Shown here one piece after another: positions 10,602 to 21,466 of a DNA stretch of 64,000 nucleotides (position 1 is its first letter; every line of letters begins with the position of its first letter). The position numbers and the translations under genes were made by a program. The stretch is taken from assembly GCA_949592205.1 (NCBI GenBank), contig CATIUR010000001.1:263226250-263290249 (forward strand), in the 5' to 3' direction. The notes beneath the pieces were generated by a model that was given only the letters and a program-made list of their open reading frames with translations, made no database searches and was not told the origin of the DNA. This DNA comes from Helichrysum umbraculigerum (taxonomy: Eukaryota > Streptophyta > Magnoliopsida > Asterales > Asteraceae).

Positions 10602-12081
10602 TGTTTGATTAACGCCAAAATGTACTAAATTATAGTACTAATTACCCCTGTGTTTAATAGAGTTCTAATGCATTTTATTTGAATATGACACTTATTTTGT
10701 TCATATTTGCATATAGAAGTTAATTTGAGCTTGAATCGGAAAAGAAGCAGAAAGCAAGCTAATAATTAAGAAAAGAAAGTTAAAAGTCGAAGTTTTGAAG
10801 AAGAGAAGTCGAGATGGTGAAAAGTTGAATTTTCTCATCCATACGGCGTATGGATCACTTGAGCCGGACTGCCAGATACGCGGGCTTGGACCGTGGACTT
10901 TTTGCATCCATACGGCGTATGAAAATTCCATACGGCGTATGGATTGATTCGACAGAATGAAATAAAACCCTAAATTCACTTCATTTTTAGGGTTATCACT
11001 TCTCACTTTTCTCCAGCCGATTTCCAGTCATTCAACTCTCATTTCAGAGCATTTTGAAGGTAGAAAGCAAGAAGAATTGAAGTCCTTTCGTTTGTTAGTT
11101 CATATTTTCGGTTTCTCGGTTCGAATACGTTAATCCTTTTCATTTGATTATGATTTCGATTTCATATTTGGGTCTGAGTTTCTGTAATGATATGGATAAC
11201 TAAACTATTTATGTATTTACTTAGATGATGATACTTAGATGATGGTTTGATTATTGATTTGCGAAAACTATTGGATTTTATGAATGTTTATGTGTTTATT
11301 TGACGATCCTTGGTTATTGATTGATTATTAGTGATTACCTAACGTGGTTTTATGATTAATTGAGATTGAGTTCCTTTGGATCATAAAATTATTGATGATT
11401 GATTGTTAATTTCGATTGATGATTATTGCTGAATATATTGAGTTTGACAGGTTAGGGTTAGTAATTGGTATTAATCATTAATGAACAAGATAACTATTAT
11501 TAGTTAAAGACTTTGTTAATTCAAGTCAAAAAAGTAAATCACATAAACGGCGTAGGTTTAATTTAGAACACAATTTGGTGGGCAACGTTAGTTGAACAAA
11601 TTGCATGTTGAAAACAACCTAGTGTCTTTCTTAATTGTGTTAGATTAATTTACCTCGGAAAGGGAGTTGTCTTGTTTGTCATGTCGCAATAAAATCCATT
11701 GTTTGAGCAAATCAATAAAGTGATAATCGGAATCTAAGGAAAGTAATCTAAGTGAATACATTTCTTCCATTATTTGAATCAAGTATTTTATTTGATTAAT
11801 CGTTTTATCATTTCTTTCTTTTCAATTTAAGTTTTATTATCAAAATCACTTTTCATAATTGTTAGTCAATTGTTCGAACGGAACTAAAACGTTCCCCTTT
11901 ATTTACAGCTTTAATTATTTGTAGCAAATTCCATTTTATTAGGATTGACATCCGTTCCTTGTGTTCGATCCGGACTTATCATACTATACTATTATGCGAT
12001 CAGGTATTCTTGCATGAGTTGTGTAGTAGCAAGTAAAGGTAATTTCCATTTTAAAACTAAAGCCCCATTTACACGACATCA
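10602..12081 (+). repeat. Athila 3' LTR (1480 bp)
   Basis: It runs from TGTTTGATTAACG to ACGACATCA. From 11122 on it matches the 5' LTR at the start of the window. The U3 part (10838-10943) carries three CCATACG-G-CGTATGG palindromes. After 12081 the sequence switches to the interrupted LTR of the outer gag-only element. Confidence 0.93.
10838..10943 (+). repeat. Three CCATACG/CGTATGG palindromes in the Athila U3
   Basis: Near-perfect palindromes TCCATACGGCGTATGGA lie at 10838-10854 and 10927-10943, with a slightly degenerate copy at 10908-10922. The corresponding part of the 5' LTR is off-window. Confidence 0.85.
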
Positions 12082-13904
12082 TTTAACACGTTTGTAGTAT
12101 GAAAACATTGTTTCATAAATGTCAGTTTGTGTAAGAGTTCAACAGTTCAAAGTACTCTAATCGTTCGAGTAAAACAAGTATACAATCATGTAAGTAAAAG
12201 CAGTTATGGCAATCAATAAAGCAGTTGACTATGTTTCTCACCCCAAGTTGAAAACGGTAAAACTGTTAAAAGTGGGGCTGTGAACTCATCTGTTGAGTTA
12301 AGTAATGTGCGAGTGCTAGCAAAGCCTAAAGCCCAAGTATAGTCCTGAATCTTCTAACGCCATAAACGTATGAGATTTAATAAGTATGTAGATGTCTAAG
12401 TCGACCATCCATGCTAGTGTTCGTACAACCAAGTTATGTCCAAAGCGTTTGTTAAATACGTACGTTTGTTATGTCATAGTTGTGAAAAGGTATACGACTC
12501 GTTGGTGATTGTTTGAAATCACAATTTCAATAATGTAAGCGTGTTTGTAGTGTTTGTAAAGTTCGTGTATCGTATTGTATGTAACTATTCGTTCCCGGTT
12601 AAGTTCCACACTTAGTGAAAAAGTAGTTGTAAACCTTCTGTTTTTAGCGTCACTTAATGGTTTGATGCGACACTCAGGAAGTGTCGCATAAAAATGTAAG
12701 TTCAGTATTATCGGCGTCACTTGAGGAAGTGACGCATAAGGTATGAGTTCCGGGGTAAGTGTCGGGTATGAGTGTCGGTATGTTTGCAAATCGAATTTTA
12801 GGCGTCACTTAGGTTAGTGCCGCGTGGAGTGTCGGGTTACCGACACTTAACGAAGTGCAGCAAAGAGAGGGTTTTTGGCGTCACTTAGGGAAGTGACGCG
12901 AAAAGAGGGTTTTATGTGACACTTAGTGCGTCACTTAAGTGTCGCTACACTGTTTTTGGCACCGATGCGTCACTTACAACTGTTCGTGATTCGGTTTGTA
13001 AAAATGAGTTTTTGGTTCGATTTTGGACATAATCAGTTGAATAGAACGTTAAAACATGATGTACTAAGTATTATAAAGAAGAAACATTAAAGGAAATAGC
13101 AAAATCTAAGAGTTTGCGGGATTGTCGGGATCTTACAAAGTCGTAGCGAGAGAAATCCGAAAAGATAGAAGTGTAAAGCTCGTTGTCGTGATCACTTTTC
13201 TTCAAATGAGCGAGGTGATCGGAGGTGTTTTAGTGGTAGTTTTGGTGGCGGAAGTGAGGCGGTTTGGTGGTGGTGTTTTTGGAAAGAGAGAGAGAGAGAG
13301 AGAGTGAAGAGATGGTGATGATGAAAATGAAATGAAAAAGGGGGAGGGGGCCGGTTTTGGTCTTCCAAAATGGGAGGGGACTTTTTGCCTCAAACTTGTG
13401 GTATTTTACCCGTGTTCGTTTACCCGATCGTTAAATGTTAAAATATTTTTAAATGATAAATTTTTAAATACGTATTCGATTATATTTTTAGTTGAGATAT
13501 TTTATGGAAATAATTTAGTTGAATCATAAAATTTATAACTTTGTTTTATTTTATTTTTACGGATGCATTTCGAGTTGTTTCAGTTTACGAAATAAATGTT
13601 ATACGCTGCAAAATACTTTGTAAATATTATCAACATAATATTTAATAAACGTTAAGGTTATTTAATAATTTCATTTTATTAAACAGTTTTTGTTCACCAA
13701 CAGTCGCATATTTTGTCACGTTTGTTCCAATTGTTTCGTGCGTAATTACAGCTAATTATGAAAGGTAGTACTACGTGTATTAACTAGTTGGGCTTTGCTA
13801 GAGTTATCTCTAAAATGTGTTGTGAATTCACTCAAGTAGGGAATTAGCCTAATAATGCAAGTGTTTAACGTTTGTAATTGCGTTTAAATTTGCGGGGTGT
13901 CACA
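12082..13904 (-). repeat. Outer element 3' LTR, portion right of the Athila insertion
   Basis: It aligns with the 5' LTR of the same element from 24207 to about 24755 and then continues for about 1.3 kb that the 5' LTR lacks. It ends (minus-strand 5' end) at 13904 beside the polypurine tract. It holds a GTGACGC/GTGTCGC palindrome cluster (12648-12975) and a short (GA)n run at 13295-13316. Confidence 0.85.
12648..12975 (-). repeat. GCGTCACTT/AAGTGACGC palindrome cluster in the outer LTR
   Basis: Inverted pairs include GCGTCACTT with AAGTGACGC around 4-base loops (12715-12735 and 12878-12900) and GCGACACTC with AAGTGTCGC. The cluster sits in the same relative place as the clusters of the other LTRs. 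Confidence 0.72.
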
Positions 13905-13915
13905 TTCTCCCCTTG
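13905..13915 (-). other. Polypurine tract of the outer element
   Basis: On the minus strand the tract reads CAAGGGGAGAA directly before TGTGACACCCCGC, the start of the 3' LTR. The inner element has CATGGGGAGAA at the same place. Confidence 0.75.
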
Positions 13916-14687
13916 TTAGAGAAATCTCGTCCCGAGATTTAAAATCAAGTTGGAACGCCCGTCGCGTATGTTTTCCGAAAATTCGTGTTATCAACAGTAG
14001 TAATAGTTTACGTGGCGCTCTAAGTTGCCCTAAAAGCTCTAACGGTTCATGTGTACTCGTCGTACAGTTTGATAAGTTGTGCGTTCGGTAAGTGGTCAAG
14101 TTTGCCAAGTTTTAGGTTCGAATCGACATTCGAATAGTGTAACGTTAATGTGTAATAACAGTTTGTTAGAACGTACCAATGTTGGCGTAGGGATCCGGTT
14201 GTGCCTCTGGTTGTAACACCCCCTAATTTGTTTAGCGGAAGCATTTAGTTAAAGTACTGGGGTGTCACAATAATAAAGCATGCATACGTATCAGAGCTTA
14301 TGATTTCAACAGAACATAATATATTAAGATGCCAAAAGTGTTAATTACAAATTTTACGATTCATCGAACCGTATAAGTTAAAAGTAATAAGTTTACAAAA
14401 GTAGATTTCTGAAATATGACCAAAACATTTCAGTTATACTAAAGAAATCCATGTATTTCCAAAAAGTTGGCATCCTAAAGCTTCACGGGTCGCCTAATTC
14501 TCCATGTGTGTTGGCGATTCTTACATGCGCAGCTAATTCCCTGAAAAACATAGTAAAAGTCAACAACTAGGTTGAGTGAATCCACAGGTTTTATGTTGTA
14601 TATTGTTGTTTCAAGTTTTGTAGTCACATTTGTTGGACCAAATACGTTCATAAATAGTAATTGCCATAATAGTCGAGTAATGTTTAG

Positions 14688-15055
14688 TGGAACGTCATCC
14701 AAAGTATAAGTTTAGTGGGTTATTCGCCCAAAAGTTCGGTTTATGTGGGATGTTGCCCAAAAATAGTTGTGTTGGGATGTTACCCAAATCATATGTTTGA
14801 AAACGTGTTGCTGGTCGTTCTCCAGTAGTTTTAAAGTTTGAGTCGGTCGTTCTCCGACTAGTTACCAAATTGTACCGGTCGTTCTCCGGTAAGATACCAA
14901 GTTAGCACCGGTCGTTCTCCGGTGAGATACATTGTTAGTACCGGTCGTTCTCCGGTAAGATACACTGTTAGTACCGGTCGTTCTCCGGTAAGATACCATG
15001 TTAGTGTCGGTCGTTCTCCGACAAGTTACCAATATGTACCGGTCGTTCTCCGGTA
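14688..15055 (-). repeat. Array of 12 small hairpins with constant loop and varying stems
   Basis: Plus-strand reading. Eight units have the loop TCGTTCT inside a 4-6 bp stem: CTGG/CCAG, AGTCGG/CCGACT, TACCGG/CCGGTA, CACCGG/CCGGTG, TACCGG/CCGGTA twice, TGTCGG/CCGACA and TACCGG/CCGGTA. Four units to the left have loops of 6-7 bases (ACGTCA, TTATTCG, ATGTTG, ATGTTA) inside TGGA/TCCA, TGGG/CCCA, TGGG/CCCA and TTGGG/CCCAA. Spacing is about 25-40 bp. Stem bases change in complementary pairs. In the element's own orientation the array is near the 3' end of the LTR, so it may be transcribed. Confidence 0.9.
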
Positions 15056-15709
15056 AGATACCAAATTTGTTTCACATAGTGATAATAGTTTTTGTTTGGA
15101 ATACCATATCGTACGGACAGTTGTAGTAGTTGACCGCAGTCATAAGCAATTTGTATAAGTGTACCAAAAGGCAGTTATGTGATAGTTTGTATAACAGTTT
15201 AACAGTTCAAGTACTCTAATTGTTCGAGTAAACAGTATGATAAATAATCATATAGTAAAAGCAGTTATGGCAATCAGTAAATCAGTAAAGCAGTTGACTA
15301 TGTTTTCCACCCCAAAAGTAGTTAAAAACGGTAAAAGTAGGGGCTGTGAACTCACCTGTTGAGTTAAGTAGTTGTGCGAGTGCTAGCAAACCTAAGCCCA
15401 AGTACAGTCTGAGATCTCCTAACGTCCTAAACGTATGAGATTTATAAGTATGTGGATGTCTAAGTTAATCATCCATGCTAGTGTTCGTATAACCAAGTTA
15501 TGTCCAAAGTGTTTGTTAAATGTTTACGTTCGTATTTCGTTGTTTGTGAAAATGTATACGACTCGTTGGTGATAGCTTGAAATCATAATTTCAATAAAAT
15601 AGTGTGTTTGTAATGTTTGTACAGTTTGTACATTGTATCGTATGTGAATATTCGTTATCGGTTGAGTTCGACACTTAGTGTAAAAATAGTTTGTGAAGTT
15701 TCTGTTTTC

Positions 15710-15973
15710 TGCGACACAGTATGCGACACAAGGGTTGTGTCGCATAATACGACACAATTCTGCGACACAAGGGTTGTGTCGCAGAGATTCGGAGTGTTGA
15801 GTCAACAGCGACACTAGCGTTGTGTCGTATGAAGTTTACGACACAAGAATGCGACACAAGGTACGACATAAGCTACGACATAATATGATTTATACGACAC
15901 AACATGCGACACAATGGTTGTGTCGCATGGATGGTTTATGCGACACAATATGCGACACAGTCGTTGTGTCGCA
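15710..15973 (-). repeat. Cluster of TGCGACACAA / TTGTGTCGCA palindromes
   Basis: Perfect 9-10 bp arms occur around 3-5 base centres at 15722-15744, 15761-15783, 15905-15927 and 15951-15973, with extra half-sites (ACGACA, TGCGACAC) between them. The same cluster is at 20297-20560 in the other LTR. Confidence 0.88.
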
Positions 15974-16878
15974 AAGATGAACACCCAGACAGTAGCAGCG
16001 GCTGTCGTGATTTTCCGACCAAAAACCCGATTTTAACCCGTTTTCCGGCCATAAAACCTTGATTTCTTCCATTATATAGTTAAAACAAAGTTGTATGTTC
16101 AATATTACACCCATATAATACATAAAAACGAGTAAATCTAAGTTTTTAGAAATTTCTTACAATTGCGAATCGGGACCAAATGAGGAAGAAGATGATGATA
16201 CGGCTTTTGTTAATGTTGTTCCTTAGCTCGAGAGGATTCCGAAAATGTAGCTTTTGTTGATTGATTTGCGAATCCGCAAATTTGATAGAATTTGGGTGGA
16301 GAGAGTTTGTAGGTGTTTTTGATGAGGTTGAAATGAAAAATGAAAGGAAAGATGGAGATGGAAGGTGGTTTTGTTCCACTTTTCATCTCCTGCGTTTTCG
16401 TCCCGTGTTTGTTTACCCGATCGTTAGATGTTACATTATTTTAACTAATATATTTTCAAATTACATATTTCATTATATTTTTTTTTTTTATTTAGGTTCT
16501 TTTTATGGAATATAAATAAATTAAGTTATAAAATTTTAAATCTTTGTTTTATTTTAATTATACGTGTTGACGTTTTGTGTTATAAAATGATATGTAAATA
16601 TTATCGACATAATATTAAATTGCAAATGACGTTATTTAATAACTTTGTTTTATTAAATAAATTTGTTCACCAACAGTCGTATATTTTGTCGCGTTTGCTC
16701 AATTTGTTTCGTATGTAATTACATCTAATTACAAATAATTAATACTACGCGTATTAACTAGTTGGGCTTTGCTAGACTTACCTCTAAAATGTGTTGTAAA
16801 TTCACTCAAGTAGGGAATTAGCCTAATAATGCAAGTGATTAACGTAATTAATCGTGTTTAAATTTGCGAGGTGTTACA

Positions 16879-16889
16879 TTCTCCCCATG
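16879..16889 (-). other. Polypurine tract of the inner element
   Basis: On the minus strand CATGGGGAGAA stands directly before the TGTAACACC start of the 3' LTR. Confidence 0.78.
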
Positions 16890-17153
16890 TTAGAGAAATC
16901 TCGTCCCGAGATTTAAATCAAGTCGGATCGCCCGTGGCGTATGTTCTCCGATGAGTCATGTTGTTAACAATAGTAATAGTTTGTGTGGCGTTCAATTGTT
17001 GCAAGAAAAGTTTTAACGGTTTAGTATACTCGCGGTATAGTTTAAATAGTTATGCGTTCGATAATAATCGAAGTTTACCAAGCGTTAATGTTGAATAGAC
17101 AATCGAATGAAACGTATGTTAAATCGTAGCAATAGTCGCTAATACGTACCGTG

Positions 17154-18362
17154 CTAGTTGAGATCCGCGACCGTTTCTGGTGCACGGAGGATGTATGCAC
17201 GGCTTGGGGTGTAGCCTTTGTTTGCGACGCGATTGTTGTCGTTTTGATTGTTGCGGTTGTTGTTCGGTTGTTGGCATTGGTTTCGGTGATGTCCAGGATC
17301 ACCACACCTAAAGCAGCCGGTGTTTTGTACCTCGGTGGCAGCTTGAGGAGGTAGGTTTGTCCTACAGTTCTGTGCTAAGTGACCGGGACGTCTGCAGTTT
17401 TGACAAAATGTACAATCACCATCGTGGTGTCTCCCGCACTTGTCACACCTCGGTTTGTTGCCAAGGTAGGTTTTGGGTCCAGAGTTGTTGATTGCAGCGT
17501 AGGCTCGGGTGTTTCCCGGGTTCTTGTTTTGTTGACCCTGACGGTCGTTACCCTCGTTGTTCCATTTGCGTTTGTTGTCGCCCGCATCAGTACGGGTAGA
17601 TTCTGTTTTCACCGGGGTAGTTTTCAAAGTGCCGATCAGAATGGCGTCATCGGTTAAGCTTTGAGCCAGATCTACTGCGCTCCTAAAGGTAGCGGGTTTG
17701 GAGGACATAACCATGCCTCGGATCTGTGGGGCCAAACCCCTGTTGTAACGCTCAATGCGTTTGCTCTCGGGGGTTACCATGTGGGGCACAAGACGTGCAA
17801 GCTCCTGGAATCTAGTTGTATAACCGGAAATGTCAGCGCCGATGATTTGTATGTTCCAGAATTCGGTTTCAAGTTTCTGCATCTCGTTGGGAGGGCAAAA
17901 TTCCTCCATCAGCATCTGTTTCAGAGTTACCCAGGTCATGGAGTAAGCAGCTGGGCGTCCCATAATCTGGACTTGAGCGTTCCACCAGGTTAGCGCTTTG
18001 TCGGCTAAAGTGCAGGTGGCGTATTTCACGATTTTATCGGTGGCACAGTCGCTGATGTCGATGACTGATTCCATCTTTTCAATCCAGTGGACCAGGCCAA
18101 TGGCCCCTTCGGTCCCGGTGAAGGTGCTAGGTTTACAAGACTGGAAGGTTTTGTAGGAACACCCCTGCTGGGTATTGTTTGGGGTTTCGCTGTTAACTGG
18201 AGTGGCTCCGCTATTGTTGGTCAGGTTTTCACGATTGCGGTTGGCCTCGTATTGAGCGATGGCTTCAGCCACGCGGCGTTCAATTATTTCTTAGTTTGTT
18301 TCCGGAGGCGGAGGTGGAGTATTTCGTCGACTGTTTCGAGTCTTTCTTTGTTTAGGAGGCAT
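17154..18362 (-). pseudogene. gag: Tekay/Del-like gag of the inner element, one early nonsense codon
   Basis: The ATG at 18362 (MPPKQRKTRNS) matches the start of the sister gag. A TAA at 18291-18293, most simply CAA to TAA, interrupts codon 24. From the next Met (18272) 372 codons are open. Domains: a gag core of about 180 residues with FTGTEGAIGLVHWIEKMES, CTLADKALTWWNAQ and YTTRFQELARLVPHMV, then a basic linker, then three zinc knuckles (CX2CX3HX3C, CX2CX4HX4C, CX2CX4HX4C). It would bind and package element RNA into virus-like particles. The frame stops at 17154, near the point where related elements continue into protease. Confidence 0.88.
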
Positions 18363-18798
18363 GCTGACGTTCTGCGATGAAAAGATGCAGAAGTCAATGC
18401 CAATGAAAAATATGTGAGGAATGAAGTTTCACATATTTCCAGTTTTCGAGTATCAAGAGAAATTGTCGAATCCCCATCACGTATCTTACGACTATGAAAC
18501 ACCCATATGTACTCAGTATAATATAATCACGTTGGCCAGGCGTCATTATATGACACTAAATACATACTTCTTTTCATCAACCGTTTAATACGATCAGGTT
18601 CATATGAGATCTGAGTACAATTAACGAGTCGAATGTGGTGGATAGTTCACGCGTATCGAAGTATCGTAATGATAGTTTAGATGTATGCAAATGTATGTAT
18701 GCATGTGCGTTCTAGCCAATGCTATAGTCTAGGCCTCTAGGTTTCTAAGTCACCTAAAGTTTCCTAGTTCGCTATAACCATTGTCTCTGATACCAATC
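18363..18798 (-). other. Leader and primer site region of the inner element
   Basis: This untranslated leader lies between primer site and gag. The primer site on the minus strand is TGGTATCAGAGA (18784-18795), complementary to initiator tRNA-Met apart from the last base. The leader closely matches 22645-23090 of the outer element, and no ORF is seen in either. Confidence 0.8.
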
Positions 18799-21461
18799 TG
18801 TAACACCCCCTAATTTGTTTAGCGGAAGCATTTAGTTAAAGTACTGGGGTGTCACAATAATAAAGCATGCATACATATCAGAGCTTATGTTTTCAACAGA
18901 ACATAATATATTAAGATGCCAAAAGTGTTAATTACAAATTTTACGATTCATCGAACCGTATAAGTTAAAAGTAATAAGTTTACAAAAGTAGATTTCTGAA
19001 ATATGACCAAAACATTTCAGTTATACTAAAGAAATCCATGTATTTCCAAAAAGTTGGCATCCTAAAGCTTCACGGGTCGCCTAATTCTCCATGTGTGTTG
19101 GCGATTCTTACATGCGCAGCTAATTCCCTGAAAAACATAGTAAAAGTCAACAACTAGGTTGAGTGAATCCACAGGTTTTATGTTGTATATTGTTGTTTCA
19201 AGTTTTGTAGTCACATTTGTTGGACCAAATACGTTCATAAATAGTAATTGCCATAATAGTCGAGTAATGTTTAGTGGAACGTCATCCAAAGTATAAGTTT
19301 AGTGGGTTATTCGCCCAAAAGTTCGGTTTATGTGGGATGTTGCCCAAAAATAGTTGTGTTGGGACGTTACCCAAATCATATGTTTGAAAACGTGTTGCTG
19401 GTCGTTCTCCAGTAGTTTTAAAGTTTGAGTCGGTCGTTCTCCGACTAGTTACCAAATTGTACCGGTCGTTCTCCGGTAAGATATCAAGTTAGCACCGGTC
19501 GTTCTCCGGTGAGATACATTGTTAGTACCGGTCGTTCTCCGGTAAGATACACTGTTAGTACCGGTCGTTCTCCGGTAAGATACCATGTTAGTGTCGGTCG
19601 TTCTCCGACAAGTTACCAATATGTACCGGTCGTTCTCCGGTAAGATACCAAATTTGTTTCACATAGTGATAATAGTTTTTGTTTGGAATACCATATCGTA
19701 CGGACAGTTGTAGTAGTTGACCGCAGTCATAAGCAATTTGTATAAGTGTACCAAAAGGCAGTTATGTGATAGTTTGTATAACAGTTTAACAGTTCAAGTA
19801 CTCTAATTGTTCGAGTAAACAGTATGATAAATAATCATATAGTAAAAGCAGTTATGGCAATCAGTAAATCAGTAAAGCAGTTGACTATGTTTTCCACCCC
19901 AAAAGTAGTTAAAAACGGTAAAAGTAGGGGCTGTGAACTCACCTGTTGAGTTAAGTAGTTGTGCGAGTGCTAGCAAACCTAAGCCCAAGTACAGTCTGAG
20001 ATCTCCTAACGTCCTAAACGTATGAGATTTATAAGTATGTGGATGTCTAAGTTAATCATCCATGCTAGTGTTCGTATAACCAAGTTATGTCCAAAGTGTT
20101 TGTTAAATGTTTACGTTCGTATATCGTTGTTTGTGAAAATGTATACGACTCGTTGGTGATAGCTTGAAATCATAATTTCAATAAAATAGTGTGTTTGTAA
20201 TGTTTGTACAGTTTGTATATTGTATCGTATGTGAATATTCGTTATCGGTTGAGTTCGACACTTAGTGTAAAAATAGTTTGTGAAGTTTCTGTTTTCTGCG
20301 ACACAGTATGCGACACAAGGGTTGTGTCGCATAATACGACACAATTCTGCGACACAAGGGTTGTGTCGCAGAGATTCGGAGTGCTGAGTCAACAGCGACA
20401 CTAGCGCTGTGTCGTATGAAGTTTACGACACAAGAATGCGACACAAGGTACGACATAAGCTACGACATAATATGATTTATACGACACAACATGCGACACA
20501 ATGGTTGTGTCGCATGGATGGTTTATGCGACACAATATGCGACACAGTCGTTGTGTCGCAAAGATGAACACCCAGACAGTAGCAGCGGCTGTCATGATTT
20601 TCCGACCAAAAACCCGATTTTAACCCGTTTTCCGGCCATAAAACCTTTATTTCTTCCATTATATAGTTAAAACAAAGTTGTATGTTCAATATTACACCCA
20701 TATAATACATAAAAACGAGTAAATTTAAGTTTTAGAAATTTCTTACAATTGCGAATCGGGACCAAATGAGGAAGAAGATGATGATACGGCTTTTGTTAAT
20801 GTTGTTCCTTAGCTCGAGATGATTCCGAAAATGTAGCTTTTGTTGATTGATTTGCGAATCCGCAAATTTGATAGAATTTGGGTGGAGAGAGTTTGTAGGT
20901 GTTTTTGATGAGGTTGAATGAAAAATGAAAGGAAAGATGGAGATGGAAGGTGGTTTTGTTCCACTTTTCATCTCCTGCGTTTTCGTCCCGTGTTTGTTTA
21001 CCCGATCGTTAGATGTTACATTATTTTAACTAATATATTTTCAAATTACATATTTCATTATATTTTTTTTTTATTTAGGATCTTTTTATGGAATATAAAT
21101 AAATTAAGTTATAAAATTTTAAATCTTTGTTTTATTTTAATTATACGCGTTGACGTTTTGCGTTATAAAATGATATGTAAATATTATCGACATAATATTA
21201 AATTGCAAATGACGTTATTTAATAACTTTGTTTTATTAAATAAATTTGTTCACCAACAGTCGTATATTTTGTCGCGTTTGCTCAATTCGTTTCGTATGTA
21301 ATTACATCTAATTACAAATAATTAATACTACGCGTATTAACTAGTTGGGCTTTGCTAGACTTACCTCTAAAATGTGTTGTAAATTCACTTAAGTAGGGAA
21401 TTAGCCTAATAATGCAAGTGATTAACGTAATTAATCGTGTTTAAATTTGCGAGGTGTTACA
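18799..21461 (-). repeat. Inner element 5' LTR
   Basis: It is a near-identical partner of 14212-16878. It contains the same hairpin array (19275-19642) and the same TGCGACACAA palindrome cluster (20297-20560). Confidence 0.92.
19275..19642 (-). repeat. Covarying-stem hairpin array, second LTR copy
   Basis: It has the same 12 units in the same order as 14688-15055. Nearby differences between the copies (for example TACCAAG against TATCAAG) fall between hairpins, and I saw none within a stem or loop. Confidence 0.88.
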
Positions 21462-21466
21462 CTGGT

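Larger units (their letters stand above)
1..12081 (+). mobile_element. Athila-lineage Ty3/gypsy LTR retrotransposon, left end off-window
   Basis: The order is 5' LTR, tRNA-Asp-type primer site, gag, protease, reverse transcriptase, RNase H, integrase, a 1.2 kb untranslated tail, a polypurine tract and the 3' LTR. The protease motif DLGAS, the FMDDF reverse transcriptase motif and the primer site TGGCGCCGCTGCCGGGGA are those of the Athila clade. The visible 956 bp of 5' LTR differ from the 3' LTR at roughly 17-18 positions plus one 4-bp indel (about 2%), so this is a fairly recent insertion. The coding region is dead: several stops, at least four frameshifts and a nested solo LTR. Its right flank continues an LTR whose sister copy is intact at about 24206, which shows that it inserted into that repeat. 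The left target-site copy is off-window; TTTAA (12082-12086) is the likely duplicated pentamer. Confidence 0.93.
14212..16878 (-). repeat. Inner element 3' LTR
   Basis: On the plus strand it starts TGTAACACCC and ends GTGTTACA. It carries the TCGTTCT hairpin array (14688-15055) and the TGCGACACAA palindromes (15710-15973). Confidence 0.92.
14212..21461 (-). mobile_element. Inner gag-only LTR retrotransposon (TR-GAG-like), structurally complete
   Basis: Two LTRs of 2667 and 2663 bp enclose a 1.92 kb internal region. A perfect 5-bp target-site duplication CTGGT flanks it (14207-14211 and 21462-21466). The LTRs differ at roughly 17 positions by eye (under 1%), so insertion was recent. Read on the minus strand: 5' LTR, primer site TGGTATCAGAGA, about 430 bp leader, gag with one nonsense codon, polypurine tract, 3' LTR. 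There is no pol, and pol cannot be recovered in any frame. It lies within the last codons of the outer element's gag. Elements with LTRs and gag only have been described in plants as TR-GAG elements. Confidence 0.92.

Noticed and set aside
13122..13393. Short ORFs at a GA-repeat in the outer LTR
   Set aside because: They coincide with a (GA)n run and are not conserved in the sister LTRs.
14811..15055. Regularly spaced repeats resembling a CRISPR array
   Set aside because: Plant retrotransposon LTR; the repeats vary in the stems, the spacers are similar to each other, and there are no cas genes. It is a hairpin array.
17375..17657. ORFs of 70-92 codons overlapping gag on both strands
   Set aside because: Shadow frames of the real gag, which has knuckles and gag core motifs in one frame only.
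20111..20595. Cys/Arg/His-rich ORFs in the inner LTRs
   Set aside because: Translations of the TGCGACACAA palindrome cluster, open in several frames because of the repeat.
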